NCBI RefSeq assembly: GCF_000379105.1
Contig: NZ_KB900609.1
Location: 1,699,985-1,763,984, forward strand
Direction: 5' to 3'
Length of the DNA: 64,000 nt
From: Methylobacterium sp. WSM2598
GTDB taxonomy: Bacteria > Pseudomonadota > Alphaproteobacteria > Rhizobiales > Beijerinckiaceae
Positions 42,372-50,747 of the stretch are shown here, piece after piece (position 1 is the stretch's first letter; each line of letters opens with the position of its first letter). Below the pieces are notes generated by a model. The model was not told the origin of the DNA. It made no database searches and saw only the letters and a list, made by a program, of their open reading frames with translations. A program made the translations under genes and the position numbers.

Positions 42372-43652
42372 ATGCTGACACGCGCTTCCCTCAGCGGTTC
42401 GCTTGGCCTGGCGCTGCTGACCGCCGTCGCTCTTCCGGCCCTGGCCGAGGAGCGCGGCCTCGCCCAGGCCGAATGGGCGCAGAACTACGATTCCGCCGCC
42501 ACGATGCGGGTTCAGCGCTCGAACACGCCGATCCTCTCGCCGCAGACGCTCGCCGCGACCGAGCAGATGATCGAGCGCTACCGCGACATCGTCGCCCGCG
42601 GCGGCTGGCAGCCGGTCTCCGGCGCCGACCGGCTGCGGGTCGGGACGAAGAGCCCCGCCGTGGTGGCCCTGCGCCAGCGCCTCATCGTCTCGGGCGACCT
42701 CGATCCGGCGGCGGGCTCCTCGCCGATCTACGATTCCTACGTCGAGGCGGGGGTGCGCCGGTTCCAGGCCCGGCACGGCCTCAACGAGACCGGCGCGATG
42801 AACCTCACCACCGTCCAGGCCATGAACGTGCCGGCGGACGTGCGGCTGCGCCAGCTCGAACTCAACGCCGTGCGGCTGCGCTCCTATTCGGGCAATCTCG
42901 GCGCCCGCTACGTGATCGTGAACATCCCGGCCGCCCTGGTCGAGACGGTCGAGGGCGACCACGTCGCGACCCGCCACGCCGCCGGCGTCGGCAAGATCGA
43001 CCGCCAGTCGCCGATCATGAACGCCAAGATCCAAGAGGTGAACTTCAACCCCTACTGGACCGTCCCGGCTTCGATCATCAAGAAGGACTTGATCCCGAAG
43101 ATGCAGAAGGAGCCGAACTACCTGACCGACAACAAGATTCGGATCTTCGACGGCGAGCGCGAGATCGCCCCGTCGCAGGTGAACTGGCGCTCCGACGAGG
43201 CGACCCGCTACCGCTTCCGCCAGGATCCCGGCGTCGACCTCAACTCGATGGGCTTCGTGCGGATCAACATCCCGAACCCGCACGGCGTCTACATGCACGA
43301 CACGCCCGCCAAGGGCATCTTCGGCGACGATTTCCGCTTCGTCTCCTCGGGCTGCGTGCGCGTGCAGAACGTGCGCGACTACGTCGCCTGGATCCTGCAG
43401 GGGACGCCGCAGGGCAACCCGGAGACGATCGAGGCGATCATCCAGAGCGGCCAGCGCGTCGATGCCCGCCCGCTGGCGCCGATCCCGGTCTACTGGACCT
43501 ACATCACCGCCTGGTCCACGCCGGACGGCCTCGTGCAGTTCCGCGACGACATCTACAAGCGCGACGGCGTCGGCGCCCCGACCGCCGCGATGACGGCGGC
43601 CGCGCAGGCCCCGCGCAACTTCGCGGACGAGGACGACGGCCAGACCAACTGA
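42372..43652 (+). CDS. Exported L,D-transpeptidase (YkuD) with peptidoglycan-binding domain
   Basis: A 426-residue protein that should form 3-3 crosslinks in peptidoglycan or modify it in the periplasm. The signal peptide is about residues 1-25 (LGLALLTAVALPALA). A peptidoglycan-binding domain follows (KSPAVVALRQRLIVSG to RRFQARHGLNETG, about 95-145). The YkuD domain spans 175-350, with the catalytic His region YMHDTPAKGIFG (about 306-317) and Cys region FVSSGCVRVQN (about 323-333). The usual SHGC is SSGC here, as in the YcbB branch, which also has the peptidoglycan-binding module upstream. The ATG at 42372 gives the signal peptide directly. It appears monocistronic. Confidence 0.92.
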   Translation: MLTRASLSGSLGLALLTAVALPALAEERGLAQAEWAQNYDSAATMRVQRSNTPILSPQTLAATEQMIERYRDIVARGGWQPVSGADRLRVGTKSPAVVALRQRLIVSGDLDPAAGSSPIYDSYVEAGVRRFQARHGLNETGAMNLTTVQAMNVPADVRLRQLELNAVRLRSYSGNLGARYVIVNIPAALVETVEGDHVATRHAAGVGKIDRQSPIMNAKIQEVNFNPYWTVPASIIKKDLIPKMQKEPNYLTDNKIRIFDGEREIAPSQVNWRSDEATRYRFRQDPGVDLNSMGFVRINIPNPHGVYMHDTPAKGIFGDDFRFVSSGCVRVQNVRDYVAWILQGTPQGNPETIEAIIQSGQRVDARPLAPIPVYWTYITAWSTPDGLVQFRDDIYKRDGVGAPTAAMTAAAQAPRNFADEDDGQTN

Positions 43653-43676
43653 CGCGCCGCGTCCCGCGGAGGTCCG

Positions 43677-43712
43677 GGCCCGGGCCGCGACGCCGATGAC
43701 CCGGCCCGGGCC
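43677..43712. terminator. GC-rich hairpin after the L,D-transpeptidase gene
   Basis: GGCCCGGGCCG (43677-43687) pairs with CGGCCCGGGCC (43702-43712), a perfect 11-bp stem 24 bases after the stop codon, before slyX. It is a likely terminator for the upstream gene. A third partial copy of the arm follows (CGCCCGGGCCG), which could give an alternative fold. Confidence 0.5.
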
Positions 43713-43743
43713 TCGCCCGGGCCGTTCCCTTTCGGAGGGCAGC

Positions 43744-43953
43744 ATGGCCGAGCCGGAGACCCGCCTCGACGACCTGGAGATCCGGGTGGCGCACCAGGAG
43801 CGGGCTCTCGAGGACCTGAGCCGCATGGTCGCCGCCCAGTGGACCCAGCTCGACCAGCTCGCGCGGCAGGTCGCCGCGCTCCAGGAGCGCCTGCGCGAGA
43901 TGGCCGAGCGCCCGACCGCGCCCGGCGAGGAGCCGCCACCGCCCCACTACTGA
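43744..43953 (+). CDS. slyX: SlyX family protein
   Basis: A 69-residue coiled-coil protein. The pattern ETRLDDLEIRVAHQERALED, then LSRMV, and ending in a Pro-rich PPPPHY, is the SlyX signature. Function is unknown; it is a small cytoplasmic protein. GGAGGG lies seven bases before the ATG. Confidence 0.88.
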   Translation: MAEPETRLDDLEIRVAHQERALEDLSRMVAAQWTQLDQLARQVAALQERLREMAERPTAPGEEPPPPHY

Positions 43954-44287
43954 CGAACAGCGTCGACGGCGCGCCCGGCCGCTGGCATGCCAAGTTTTTC
44001 TGTCAGGGCATTAAGTTTTTCTGTTCTTTGTCTTCCTTGACTTAAAACGGCTTGAGCGGCTACCACGGCGGGGAGATGCCGGGCACCCGGACGGCGCCCG
44101 TGGGCGGGCACCGCGCCGGGATCTGCACGGGACGGGATCCCGCGCGCGCGGGCCGCACCCCGATCCGCCGCGGCGGCCCGGGGCCGGTCTTGGCCGCGGT
44201 TTCACCCCCGTGTAAAACCCGGCCAACGGGACGACATGGCTCAACCATCCGTCCACGGGACGAAACACTCCAGCAGTCGAGGTCAAC
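43954..44287. other. Upstream region of glyA
   Basis: About 330 bases. Positions 43990-44050 form an AT-rich island (AAGTTTTTCTGTTCTTTG, CCTTGACTTAAAACG) in GC-rich DNA, a likely promoter region. I found no convincing riboswitch fold or repeat. Confidence 0.4.
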
Positions 44288-45589
44288 ATGAGCGCGGGCA
44301 CCGCCAAGACTCCCCTGTCGAATTCGTTCTTCTCGGCTTCCCTCGCTGACGTCGATCCGGAACTGTCCCGCGCGGTGCAACAGGAGCTCGGCCGGCAGCA
44401 GCACGAGATCGAGCTGATCGCCTCCGAGAACATCGTGTCGCGGGCGGTGCTGGAGGCGCAGGGCTCGGTGCTCACCAACAAGTACGCGGAGGGCTATCCG
44501 GGCCGCCGCTACTACGGCGGCTGCGAGTTCGTCGACATTGCCGAGAACCTCGCCATCGAGCGCGCCAAGCGCCTGTTCGGCTGCGACTTCGCCAACGTGC
44601 AGCCGAATTCCGGCAGCCAGGCGAACCAGGCCGTGTTCATGGCCACGATGCAGCCGGGCGACACCTTCCTGGGCCTCGACCTCGCGGCGGGCGGCCACCT
44701 CACCCACGGTGCGCCCCCGAACGTCTCGGGCAAGTGGTTCAAGCCGGTCTCCTACACGGTGCGCCGCGAGGACCAGCGCATCGACATGGAGCAGGTCGCC
44801 AAGCTCGCCGAGGAGCACAAGCCCAAGGTGATCATCGCGGGCGGCTCGGGCTATCCCCGCCACTGGGACTTCGCCAAGTTCCGCGAGATCGCCGACAGCG
44901 TCGGCGCCGTGTTCTTCGTCGACATGGCCCATTTCGCCGGTCTCGTGGCGGGCGGCGTGCATCCCTCGCCGTTCCCGCACGCCCACGTCGTCACCACGAC
45001 CACGCACAAGACGCTGCGCGGCCCGCGCGGCGGCATGGTCCTGACGAACGACGAGGCTCTGGCCAAGAAGATCAACTCGGCCGTGTTCCCGGGCCTCCAG
45101 GGCGGCCCGCTGATGCACGTCATCGCCGGCAAGGCGGTGGCCTTCGGCGAGGCGCTCTCGCCCGACTTCAAGATCTACGCCAAGCAGGTGGTGGAGAACG
45201 CCAAGGCGCTGGCCGACACGATCATCTCGGGCGGCTTCGACATCACCACCGGCGGCACCGACAACCACCTGATGCTGGTGGACATGCGGCCCAAGAACCT
45301 GACCGGCAAGGCGGCCGAGGCGGCCCTCTCGCGCGCCGGCATCACCTGCAACAAGAACGGCGTGCCGTTCGACCCGCAGAAGCCGACCGTGACCTCGGGC
45401 ATCCGCCTCGGCACCCCGGCCGCCACCTCCCGCGGCTTCGGCGTCGCCGAGTTCAAGAAGGTGGGCGAGCTCATCGTGACGGTGCTCGACGGCCTCGCCC
45501 GGGCGGGCGAGGCGGGCGACGGCGCGGCCGAGAAGAAGGTGCTGGAGGAGGTCCACGCCCTCACGGACCGCTTCCCCATCTACGCCTGA
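44288..45589 (+). CDS. glyA: Serine hydroxymethyltransferase
   Basis: A 433-residue PLP enzyme that interconverts glycine plus methylene-tetrahydrofolate and serine; in serine-cycle methylotrophs it is the entry of C1 units into assimilation. Clear motifs are [35 protein letters not shown] and the PLP-lysine site [14 protein letters not shown] (about 237-250). The length is standard. A perfect GC-rich terminator follows the stop by 17 bases. The gene is alone, not in the serine-cycle gene cluster, which lies outside this window if present. Confidence 0.97.
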   Translation: MSAGTAKTPLSNSFFSASLADVDPELSRAVQQELGRQQHEIELIASENIVSRAVLEAQGSVLTNKYAEGYPGRRYYGGCEFVDIAENLAIERAKRLFGCDFANVQPNSGSQANQAVFMATMQPGDTFLGLDLAAGGHLTHGAPPNVSGKWFKPVSYTVRREDQRIDMEQVAKLAEEHKPKVIIAGGSGYPRHWDFAKFREIADSVGAVFFVDMAHFAGLVAGGVHPSPFPHAHVVTTTTHKTLRGPRGGMVLTNDEALAKKINSAVFPGLQGGPLMHVIAGKAVAFGEALSPDFKIYAKQVVENAKALADTIISGGFDITTGGTDNHLMLVDMRPKNLTGKAAEAALSRAGITCNKNGVPFDPQKPTVTSGIRLGTPAATSRGFGVAEFKKVGELIVTVLDGLARAGEAGDGAAEKKVLEEVHALTDRFPIYA

Positions 45590-45606
45590 TCGATTAACAC
45601 GCGATT

Positions 45607-45642
45607 CGAGGGCCGGGCCCGTGGCAGCGGGCCCGGCCCTCG
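45607..45642 (+). terminator. Strong hairpin terminator of glyA
   Basis: A perfect 15-bp inverted repeat: CGAGGGCCGGGCCCG (45607-45621), loop TGGCAG, CGGGCCCGGCCCTCG (45628-45642), then TCGTTC. The stem is very GC-rich and the T run weak, as usual in this kind of genome. Confidence 0.75.
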
Positions 45643-45696
45643 TCGTTCATGCGCGCCGCCCCGGGCCGGGGGCGCCTCACGGAGGGTCGGCGGTCG

Positions 45697-46257
45697 ATGC
45701 GGTGCCCCTATTGCGGCGGCCTCGACACGCAGGTGAAGGATTCCCGGCCGAGCGACGACGCCTCGGCCATCCGGCGCCGCCGGATCTGCCCGGATTGCGG
45801 CGGGCGCTTCACCACCTTCGAGCGGGTGCAGCTGCGGGACCTCACCGTGGTGAAGCGCTCGGGGCGCAGGGTCCCGTTCGACCGCGACAAGCTGCAGCGC
45901 TCGATCGACGTCGCCCTGCGCAAGCGCCCGGTCGAGGCCGACCGCGTCGAGCGGCTGGTGAGCGGCATCGCCCGCCAGCTCGAGAGCGGCGGCGAGGCGG
46001 AGGTGAGCAGCGAGGCGATCGGCGAACTCGTCATGGAGGGGCTGAAGGCCCTCGACGACGTCGCCTACGTGCGCTTCGCCTCGGTCTACAAGAATTTCCG
46101 CGAGGCCCGCGACTTCGAGGAGCTGCTCGGGCGCCTCAACGGGGCGGGGCGCCCCGGGGGCGAGCCGGAGCCGCCGGACGAGGCCGCGCCCGGGCCGGCG
46201 GCTGCGCCGGGGGAGGGCGGCGAGGCGCCGGCACGGCGCGCCCGGTCGCGCGCGTGA
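45697..46257 (+). CDS. nrdR: Transcriptional repressor NrdR
   Basis: A 186-residue repressor of ribonucleotide reductase genes. The N-terminal zinc ribbon MRCPYCGG with [12 protein letters not shown] (first 35 residues) binds DNA, and the ATP-cone follows ([20 protein letters not shown]). The C-terminal 40 residues are Pro/Ala/Glu-rich and longer than in typical NrdR (about 150 residues), so the tail is a lineage extension. The ATG at 45697 has GGAGGG upstream. The gene overlaps the start of ribD by four bases. The nrdR-ribD-ribE order is conserved in many alphaproteobacteria. Confidence 0.93.
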   Translation: MRCPYCGGLDTQVKDSRPSDDASAIRRRRICPDCGGRFTTFERVQLRDLTVVKRSGRRVPFDRDKLQRSIDVALRKRPVEADRVERLVSGIARQLESGGEAEVSSEAIGELVMEGLKALDDVAYVRFASVYKNFREARDFEELLGRLNGAGRPGGEPEPPDEAAPGPAAAPGEGGEAPARRARSRA

Positions 46258-47450
46258 GCGCGTCCGCCGAGCCCGGGCCCGACCGGGCCGAGCCCGGACC
46301 CGACCGGCAGGCCTCCCTCGACCGGCGCTACATGCGCCTCGCCCTGGCGCTCGGCCGTCGCCATCTCGGGCGGACCTGGCCGAATCCCTCGGTCGGCGCC
46401 GTGCTGGTCGCCGGCCCGCCGGGCGCGGAGCGGATCCTGGCGCAGGGCGTGACCCAGCCCGGCGGGCGACCGCACGCGGAGCGCGTCGCCCTGGCGGAGG
46501 CCGGGGAGGCGGCCCGGGGCGCCACGCTCTACGTCACCCTGGAGCCCTGCTCGCATCACGGCCGCACCTCGCCCTGCGCCGACGCGGTGCTGGCGGCGGG
46601 CGTCGCCCGGGTGGTGAGCGCCATGAACGACCCGGATCCCCGCGTCGCCGGGCGCGGCCACGGGCGCCTGCGCGCCGGGGGGGTCGCCGTGACGGTCGGT
46701 CCCTGCGCCGAGGAGGCCGCCCGCGACCATGCCGGGCACGTGATGCGGGTGACGACGGGCCGGCCGGCCCTCTGCCTCAAGCTCGCCCGCACCGCGGACG
46801 GCTTCGCGGCGGGCGGGGCGGGGCGACTCCTGATCACCGGCGCCCTCGCCAACGCCGAGGTTCACCGGCTGCGCGCCCACAGCGACGCGATCCTGGTCGG
46901 CATCGGGACGGCGCTCGCGGACGATCCGGCGCTCACCGTGCGCCTGCCGGGCCTCGGCGACCGCTCGCCGCTGCCGGTCGTGCTGGATCCGCAGCTGCAG
47001 CTCCCGCCCGGCGCGCGGCTGCTGCGCCCGGGCGGCCGCGCCCAAACCCTGATCCTGGCCGGCGCCGCGGCCCCGCCCGCGGCCGAGCGGGCCCTGCGGG
47101 AGGCGGGCGCCGAGGTGCTGCGCCTGCCCGCCGGTCCGGACGGGCGCCCCGACCTCGCCGCCTCCCTGCGCGCGCTCGGCGCGCGGGGCATCACCCGGGT
47201 GTTCTGCGAGGGGGGACCGACCCTGGCGGACGCGCTCGCGGCGGCCGACCTCGTCGATTCCTGCCTCCTCCTCACCGGGGCCGCGCCCCTCGGCCAGCCG
47301 GGCAAGCCGGCGATCGGCCCGGCCCTCGCGGCCCGCCTCGCCGGCGGCCTGCGCCGCGTCGCCGAGCGGCCCCTCGGCCCGGACCGCCTCACCACCTACG
47401 CGCGGAGTTCCTCATGTTCACCGGCCTCGTCTCCGACGTCGGACGGGTGA
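46254..47450 (+). CDS. ribD: Bifunctional riboflavin deaminase/reductase RibD
   Basis: A 398-residue enzyme catalysing the second and third steps of riboflavin synthesis (pyrimidine deamination, then side-chain reduction with NADPH). The zinc deaminase motifs are [14 protein letters not shown] and [17 protein letters not shown]. The reductase domain follows from about 170, with [14 protein letters not shown] and [16 protein letters not shown]. The start GTG at 46254 overlaps the nrdR stop (GTGA); an internal ATG at 46332 is an alternative that loses 26 residues of low complexity. The 3' end overlaps ribE by 37 bases, in a different frame. Confidence 0.9.
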   Translation: MSASAEPGPDRAEPGPDRQASLDRRYMRLALALGRRHLGRTWPNPSVGAVLVAGPPGAERILAQGVTQPGGRPHAERVALAEAGEAARGATLYVTLEPCSHHGRTSPCADAVLAAGVARVVSAMNDPDPRVAGRGHGRLRAGGVAVTVGPCAEEAARDHAGHVMRVTTGRPALCLKLARTADGFAAGGAGRLLITGALANAEVHRLRAHSDAILVGIGTALADDPALTVRLPGLGDRSPLPVVLDPQLQLPPGARLLRPGGRAQTLILAGAAAPPAAERALREAGAEVLRLPAGPDGRPDLAASLRALGARGITRVFCEGGPTLADALAAADLVDSCLLLTGAAPLGQPGKPAIGPALAARLAGGLRRVAERPLGPDRLTTYARSSSCSPASSPTSDG

Positions 47451-48049
47451 TCGCCGTCGAGGGCGGCGACCGCCTGCGGCGCATCACCATCGCCTGCGGC
47501 TACGATCCCGCCACGATCGCGGTGGGCGCCTCGATCGCCTGTTCGGGCCCGTGCCTGACGGCGGTGGAGATCATCCCGCAGGAGGGCGGCTGCCGCTTCA
47601 CGGTCGACGCCGCGGCCGAGACGCTCGCCCGCACCACGGCCGGCGCCTGGCAGCCGGGCACCCGCCTCAACCTGGAGCGGTCGCTGCGCATGGGCGACGA
47701 GCTCGGCGGCCACCTCGTCACGGGACACGTCGACGGCCTCGCCGAGATCCTGGCGCGGGAGGCGGTCACGGGCGGGGAGGGCGACGCCTCCGCGGCGAGC
47801 GACCGCTTCGTGCTCCGCGCCCCGCCCGACCTCGCGCGCTTCATCGCCGAGAAGGGCTCGGTCAGCCTCGACGGCACCTCCCTCACCGTGAACGGCGTCG
47901 CGGGCGACACCTTCACGGTCCTGCTGATCCCCCACACCCTGGCGGCAACGACCTGGGGCGAGCGCCGGGCCGGCGACCGGGTCAACCTGGAAGTGGATCT
48001 GATCGCCCGCTACGCCGCCCGCCTCGCCGAGGCGCAAGCCGCGCGCTGA
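47414..48049 (+). CDS. ribE: Riboflavin synthase alpha subunit RibE
   Basis: A 211-residue enzyme that dismutates two 6,7-dimethyl-8-ribityllumazine molecules to riboflavin. The start [12 protein letters not shown] is diagnostic, and the two lumazine-binding halves each contain a recognisable core: LGGHLVTGHVDG in the first, and IAEKGSVSLDGTSLTVNGV in the second. It begins inside the end of ribD. No FMN riboswitch is visible upstream, and lumazine synthase (ribH) is not within the window. The last codons are part of a 32-base tandem repeat. Confidence 0.94.
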   Translation: MFTGLVSDVGRVIAVEGGDRLRRITIACGYDPATIAVGASIACSGPCLTAVEIIPQEGGCRFTVDAAAETLARTTAGAWQPGTRLNLERSLRMGDELGGHLVTGHVDGLAEILAREAVTGGEGDASAASDRFVLRAPPDLARFIAEKGSVSLDGTSLTVNGVAGDTFTVLLIPHTLAATTWGERRAGDRVNLEVDLIARYAARLAEAQAAR

Positions 48050-48103
48050 GCGCGCTCGCCCAGGCCCAAGCCGCGCGCTGAGCGCGCTCGCCGAGGTGCA
48101 AGG
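48023..48103 (+). repeat. 32-base tandem repeat across the ribE stop codon
   Basis: Unit one is 48023-48054 and unit two 48055-48086, differing at two bases; a third partial unit runs to about 48103. Each unit contains AAGCCGCGCGCTGAGCGCG, whose GCGCGCT/AGCGCGC is a palindrome with the TGA stop of ribE at its centre. The second unit preserves an in-register copy of the same stop. The duplication seems to copy the gene's last codons. Confidence 0.8.
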
Positions 48104-48145
48104 GGCGCGCCTCTCCCGGCAACGCGGCGGCATCGCGGCGCGCGC

Positions 48146-49435
48146 TCAGCGCGTCGCCCTCTCGAGGAAGCGCACCAGGGCCTCGCGGTCGCGGGGATCC
48201 CCGATCGTCTGCTCGGGCATCTTCGTGCCCGGCGTGTAGCGCGACGGCCCGACCTCGAAGAGCCGCGCCACCGTCTCGGGGGACCAGACGAGGTCGAGGC
48301 GGCGCAACGCTTCCGAGTAACCGTAACCGGGGGCGGTGGCGATCCGGCGGCCGAAGATCCCGTGCAGCGTCGGCCCGGCGCGGTTGCCGCCGTCCGGCCC
48401 GAGCGTGTGGCAGGCCGCGCAGGCGCGGAACACCTCCGCGCCCCGCTCGCCCCGGAAGGCGGCGAGTCCGTCCGCCGGGGCCGCCATCGCCAGCGGGCCG
48501 ATCGGCTCGCCGGTGCGCAGGTCCCAGCGGCGCACCAGCCGGTCGCTCCCGCCGGTGAGCAATTCCCGGTCCGAGCGGAAAGCGAGGGACCAAACCGGCA
48601 GGCCCGGACCGACCAGGGTGAACAGGACCTTGGCGGCGCGCCGATCGATGATCGCGACCGCGCCCCCGACCGTCGCGGCGGCGATCCGGCCGCCATCGGG
48701 CGAGACCGCGAGCGCGATGACCGGGCGGGGCGGGATCGCCACCGCGGCGCGCTCGCGCCCGTCCGGGCCGAGGAGGCGCACGGTGCCGTCGGCGCCCGCC
48801 GCGGCGATCTCGCCGTCCGGCGCGGTCGCCACCGCGTTGAGCGGCGTCGGCAGCGTGACGGTCAGGGCGGGCCCGTCTTCCGGGACGACGCGCAGCGCCG
48901 CGTCGTACCCCACCGTGACGAGGCGGCCGTCGGGCAGGAAGGCGACCCCGTTCACGTTGCCGCGATGCTCGCTCGCCACCCGCCCGGGCCGGTCAGGGGC
49001 CGGCCCGTCCGCGCCCGGCAGCGGGCGGATCCGCGCCGTCCCGTCCCAGGAGGCGGAGGCGAGCCGCGCCCCGTCCGGCGAGACGGCGAGCCCGGCGATC
49101 GGCCCCGCATGGTCCGCGAACACCGCGACGGGCTCGGCGCTGCCGAGCCGCCAGAGCGCGACGCGGCCATCCTCGCCCCCGGTCGCCATCCGCCCGTCGG
49201 GCAGCGCCGCGGCCGCGTTCACGGCACCGTCGTGGAAGCGCAGTACCGCCAGCGCGGCGCCCTCGTCGATGGCCCAGAGGATCGCGGATTGATCGAAGCT
49301 CCCCGAGATCGCGACGCGCCCGTCCGGCGATACCGCGAGCGCCCGCACCGGGCCGCCATGGCCGCGCAGGGGCGCCTCCGCCCGGGCCGGCAGGGCGACG
49401 AGGACCAGAAGGACAAAAAGTGTTCGCAGGGTCAT
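48146..49435 (-). CDS. Periplasmic WD40 propeller fused to cytochrome c
   Basis: A 429-residue exported protein. The signal peptide is residues 1-19 (FVLLVLVALPARA). Residues 22-320 are about seven WD40-like blades, seen in VRALAVSPDGRVAISGSFDQ, IAGLAVSPDGARLASASWDG and LAFRSDRELLTGGSDRLVRR; a full propeller is likely. Residues 325-429 form a class I cytochrome c with heme site CAACH (339-343) and axial Met406 in TPGTKMPEQ. The heme would be attached in the periplasm. Such WD40-cytochrome fusions are seen in alphaproteobacteria, but the role is unproven. It stands alone; the 355-base gap upstream (49436-49790) shows no gene. Confidence 0.88.
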   Translation of the reverse strand: MTLRTLFVLLVLVALPARAEAPLRGHGGPVRALAVSPDGRVAISGSFDQSAILWAIDEGAALAVLRFHDGAVNAAAALPDGRMATGGEDGRVALWRLGSAEPVAVFADHAGPIAGLAVSPDGARLASASWDGTARIRPLPGADGPAPDRPGRVASEHRGNVNGVAFLPDGRLVTVGYDAALRVVPEDGPALTVTLPTPLNAVATAPDGEIAAAGADGTVRLLGPDGRERAAVAIPPRPVIALAVSPDGGRIAAATVGGAVAIIDRRAAKVLFTLVGPGLPVWSLAFRSDRELLTGGSDRLVRRWDLRTGEPIGPLAMAAPADGLAAFRGERGAEVFRACAACHTLGPDGGNRAGPTLHGIFGRRIATAPGYGYSEALRRLDLVWSPETVARLFEVGPSRYTPGTKMPEQTIGDPRDREALVRFLERATR

Positions 49436-49790
49436 GCGGAACGGCGATCGCGGGCCGAAGCGGGCCCGCCATCAAACCGGAAGCGCCGCGCCGCCGCAAC
49501 CGCGCGGTCCGATCGCATCACGCGCGAGAGGAACCTGCGCGAGGCGCCGGTGTAGATAGGACGACGCCCTCGCCGCCCGGAGATCCCCTCCTGTCCGAGC
49601 TCCCCGCATCCCCGTCGGATCGCGCGCCTCGCCGCGGGCTCCCCGGCTGCGCCAACGACGAAGGCCGCAGCGAGGCGGCCTCGCTGCGGCGCGATCGCGT
49701 CGCGGGTCCCGCCGGGCCGTCACGCGGCCGGCGAGCATGATCGGGCGAGGGACGCGCCGCGCCGCGCCGGGCGTCCCCCGCCAGCGCCCG
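49436..49790. other. Gap between two minus-strand genes
   Basis: About 355 bases. The promoter of the WD40-cytochrome gene should lie in the first 150. Frames on both strands are Arg/Pro-rich. I see no repeat, RNA or terminator I can defend. Confidence 0.4.
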
Positions 49791-50228
49791 TCAGGCGCTC
49801 GCCTTGGCCTTGCCGTAGCTGCGCAGGGCCTCGAGGGCGCGCTCGATCTCCGCCTTCTGGTTCTCCAGATGGGCGATCTGCTCCTCGACCTGCGCCGGGG
49901 TCAGGGCCAGGGTGGGCGTGGTGCCGCCCTCGCCGATCTCCTCGCCGTCCACCATGGCGGCGATCTCGCGAAGCGTGAACCCGAGTTCCTTCCCCCGCAG
50001 GATCGTGGCGAGGCGGCTGCGGTCCTCTTCGGTGTAGAGCCGCGTGGTGCCGCGCCGCTGCGGGTGCAGAAGGCCCTTCGCCTCGTAGAACCGCAGGGCC
50101 CGGAGCGTCACGCCGAACTCTTCCGCCAGATCACCGATCGTCAGTGTCGCGGGGGCGGTGTGCCGGCTCGAGGCGCTGCGCCCCGACCGCGAAGCGGGGG
50201 TGTTCGTCCGTCCGGATGCCATCCTCAT
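49791..50228 (-). CDS. MerR-family transcriptional regulator
   Basis: A 145-residue regulator. The winged helix is LTIGDLAEEFGVTLRALRFY followed by EAKGLLHPQRRGTTRLYTEE, and a dimerisation coiled coil covers the C-terminal 50 residues (TPAQVEEQIAHLENQKAEIE). There is no cysteine, so it does not sense thiol-reactive metals as MerR, CueR or SoxR do. The closest type by eye is the small MerR group that controls acyl-CoA or stress genes. GGGGGA lies close before the ATG at 50228; starts at 50255 or 50270 are also open. Palindromes about 100 bases upstream are candidate sites. Confidence 0.82.
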   Translation of the reverse strand: MRMASGRTNTPASRSGRSASSRHTAPATLTIGDLAEEFGVTLRALRFYEAKGLLHPQRRGTTRLYTEEDRSRLATILRGKELGFTLREIAAMVDGEEIGEGGTTPTLALTPAQVEEQIAHLENQKAEIERALEALRSYGKAKASA

Positions 50229-50329
50229 CGTTTCCCCCTGTCGTTCATATGCCATCCAACAACCCCGCATTTTGCGTCGAGGCCCGGGCGCCCCTTACGC
50301 CGCGCCCGGCCGGAACTATGACACAAAGA

Positions 50330-50359
50330 AGGTCACCTGACCTACCTTAGGGAAAGGTA
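50330..50359. promoter_or_regulatory. Adjacent palindromes upstream of the MerR gene
   Basis: AGGTCA-CC-TGACCT (50330-50343) and TACCTT-AGGGA-AAGGTA (50343-50359) are two perfect inverted repeats sharing one base. They lie about 100 bases before the MerR start and could form an extended operator. The rest of the 519-base gap (50229-50747) contains AT-richer DNA and probably the divergent promoters, with nothing else identifiable. Confidence 0.4.
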
Positions 50360-50747
50360 ACGTCAACTTGGGCGTGTGTTATTTACGGTAAAATGCCCAA
50401 TGTATCAACACGTTGCCGAGAATTTCAGCTTACCGTTTCGTGGTGCCGCAGGCGGCCTCACCGCTGGCGGGCCGGGCGTCGCGACGCACCAGCTCGATCT
50501 GTGGTTGTGAACAAAAATCACTCAATTCGCTGTGCGGGTGGTCGTGCGACTCGCCGGATCGGCCGGCGATCCGGGCCGCGGAGGCCCACTTAACACCTTG
50601 TTTACTGTGATTGGGACAAAGTCCGGCTCGGGGTCCCCGTACCTCAACCCGTTGACTATGCCTTCATCGTTGCTTCGGGCGAGGCACCTGCCCCTCCGCC
50701 CATACGGCGACGGCGCCGCGCCGATCCTCACAGGTCCCGAGCCGCTC

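Noticed and set aside
43954..44287. Riboswitch upstream of glyA
   Set aside because: No paired glycine or S-adenosylhomocysteine riboswitch core could be recognised; only an AT-rich promoter-like stretch is visible.
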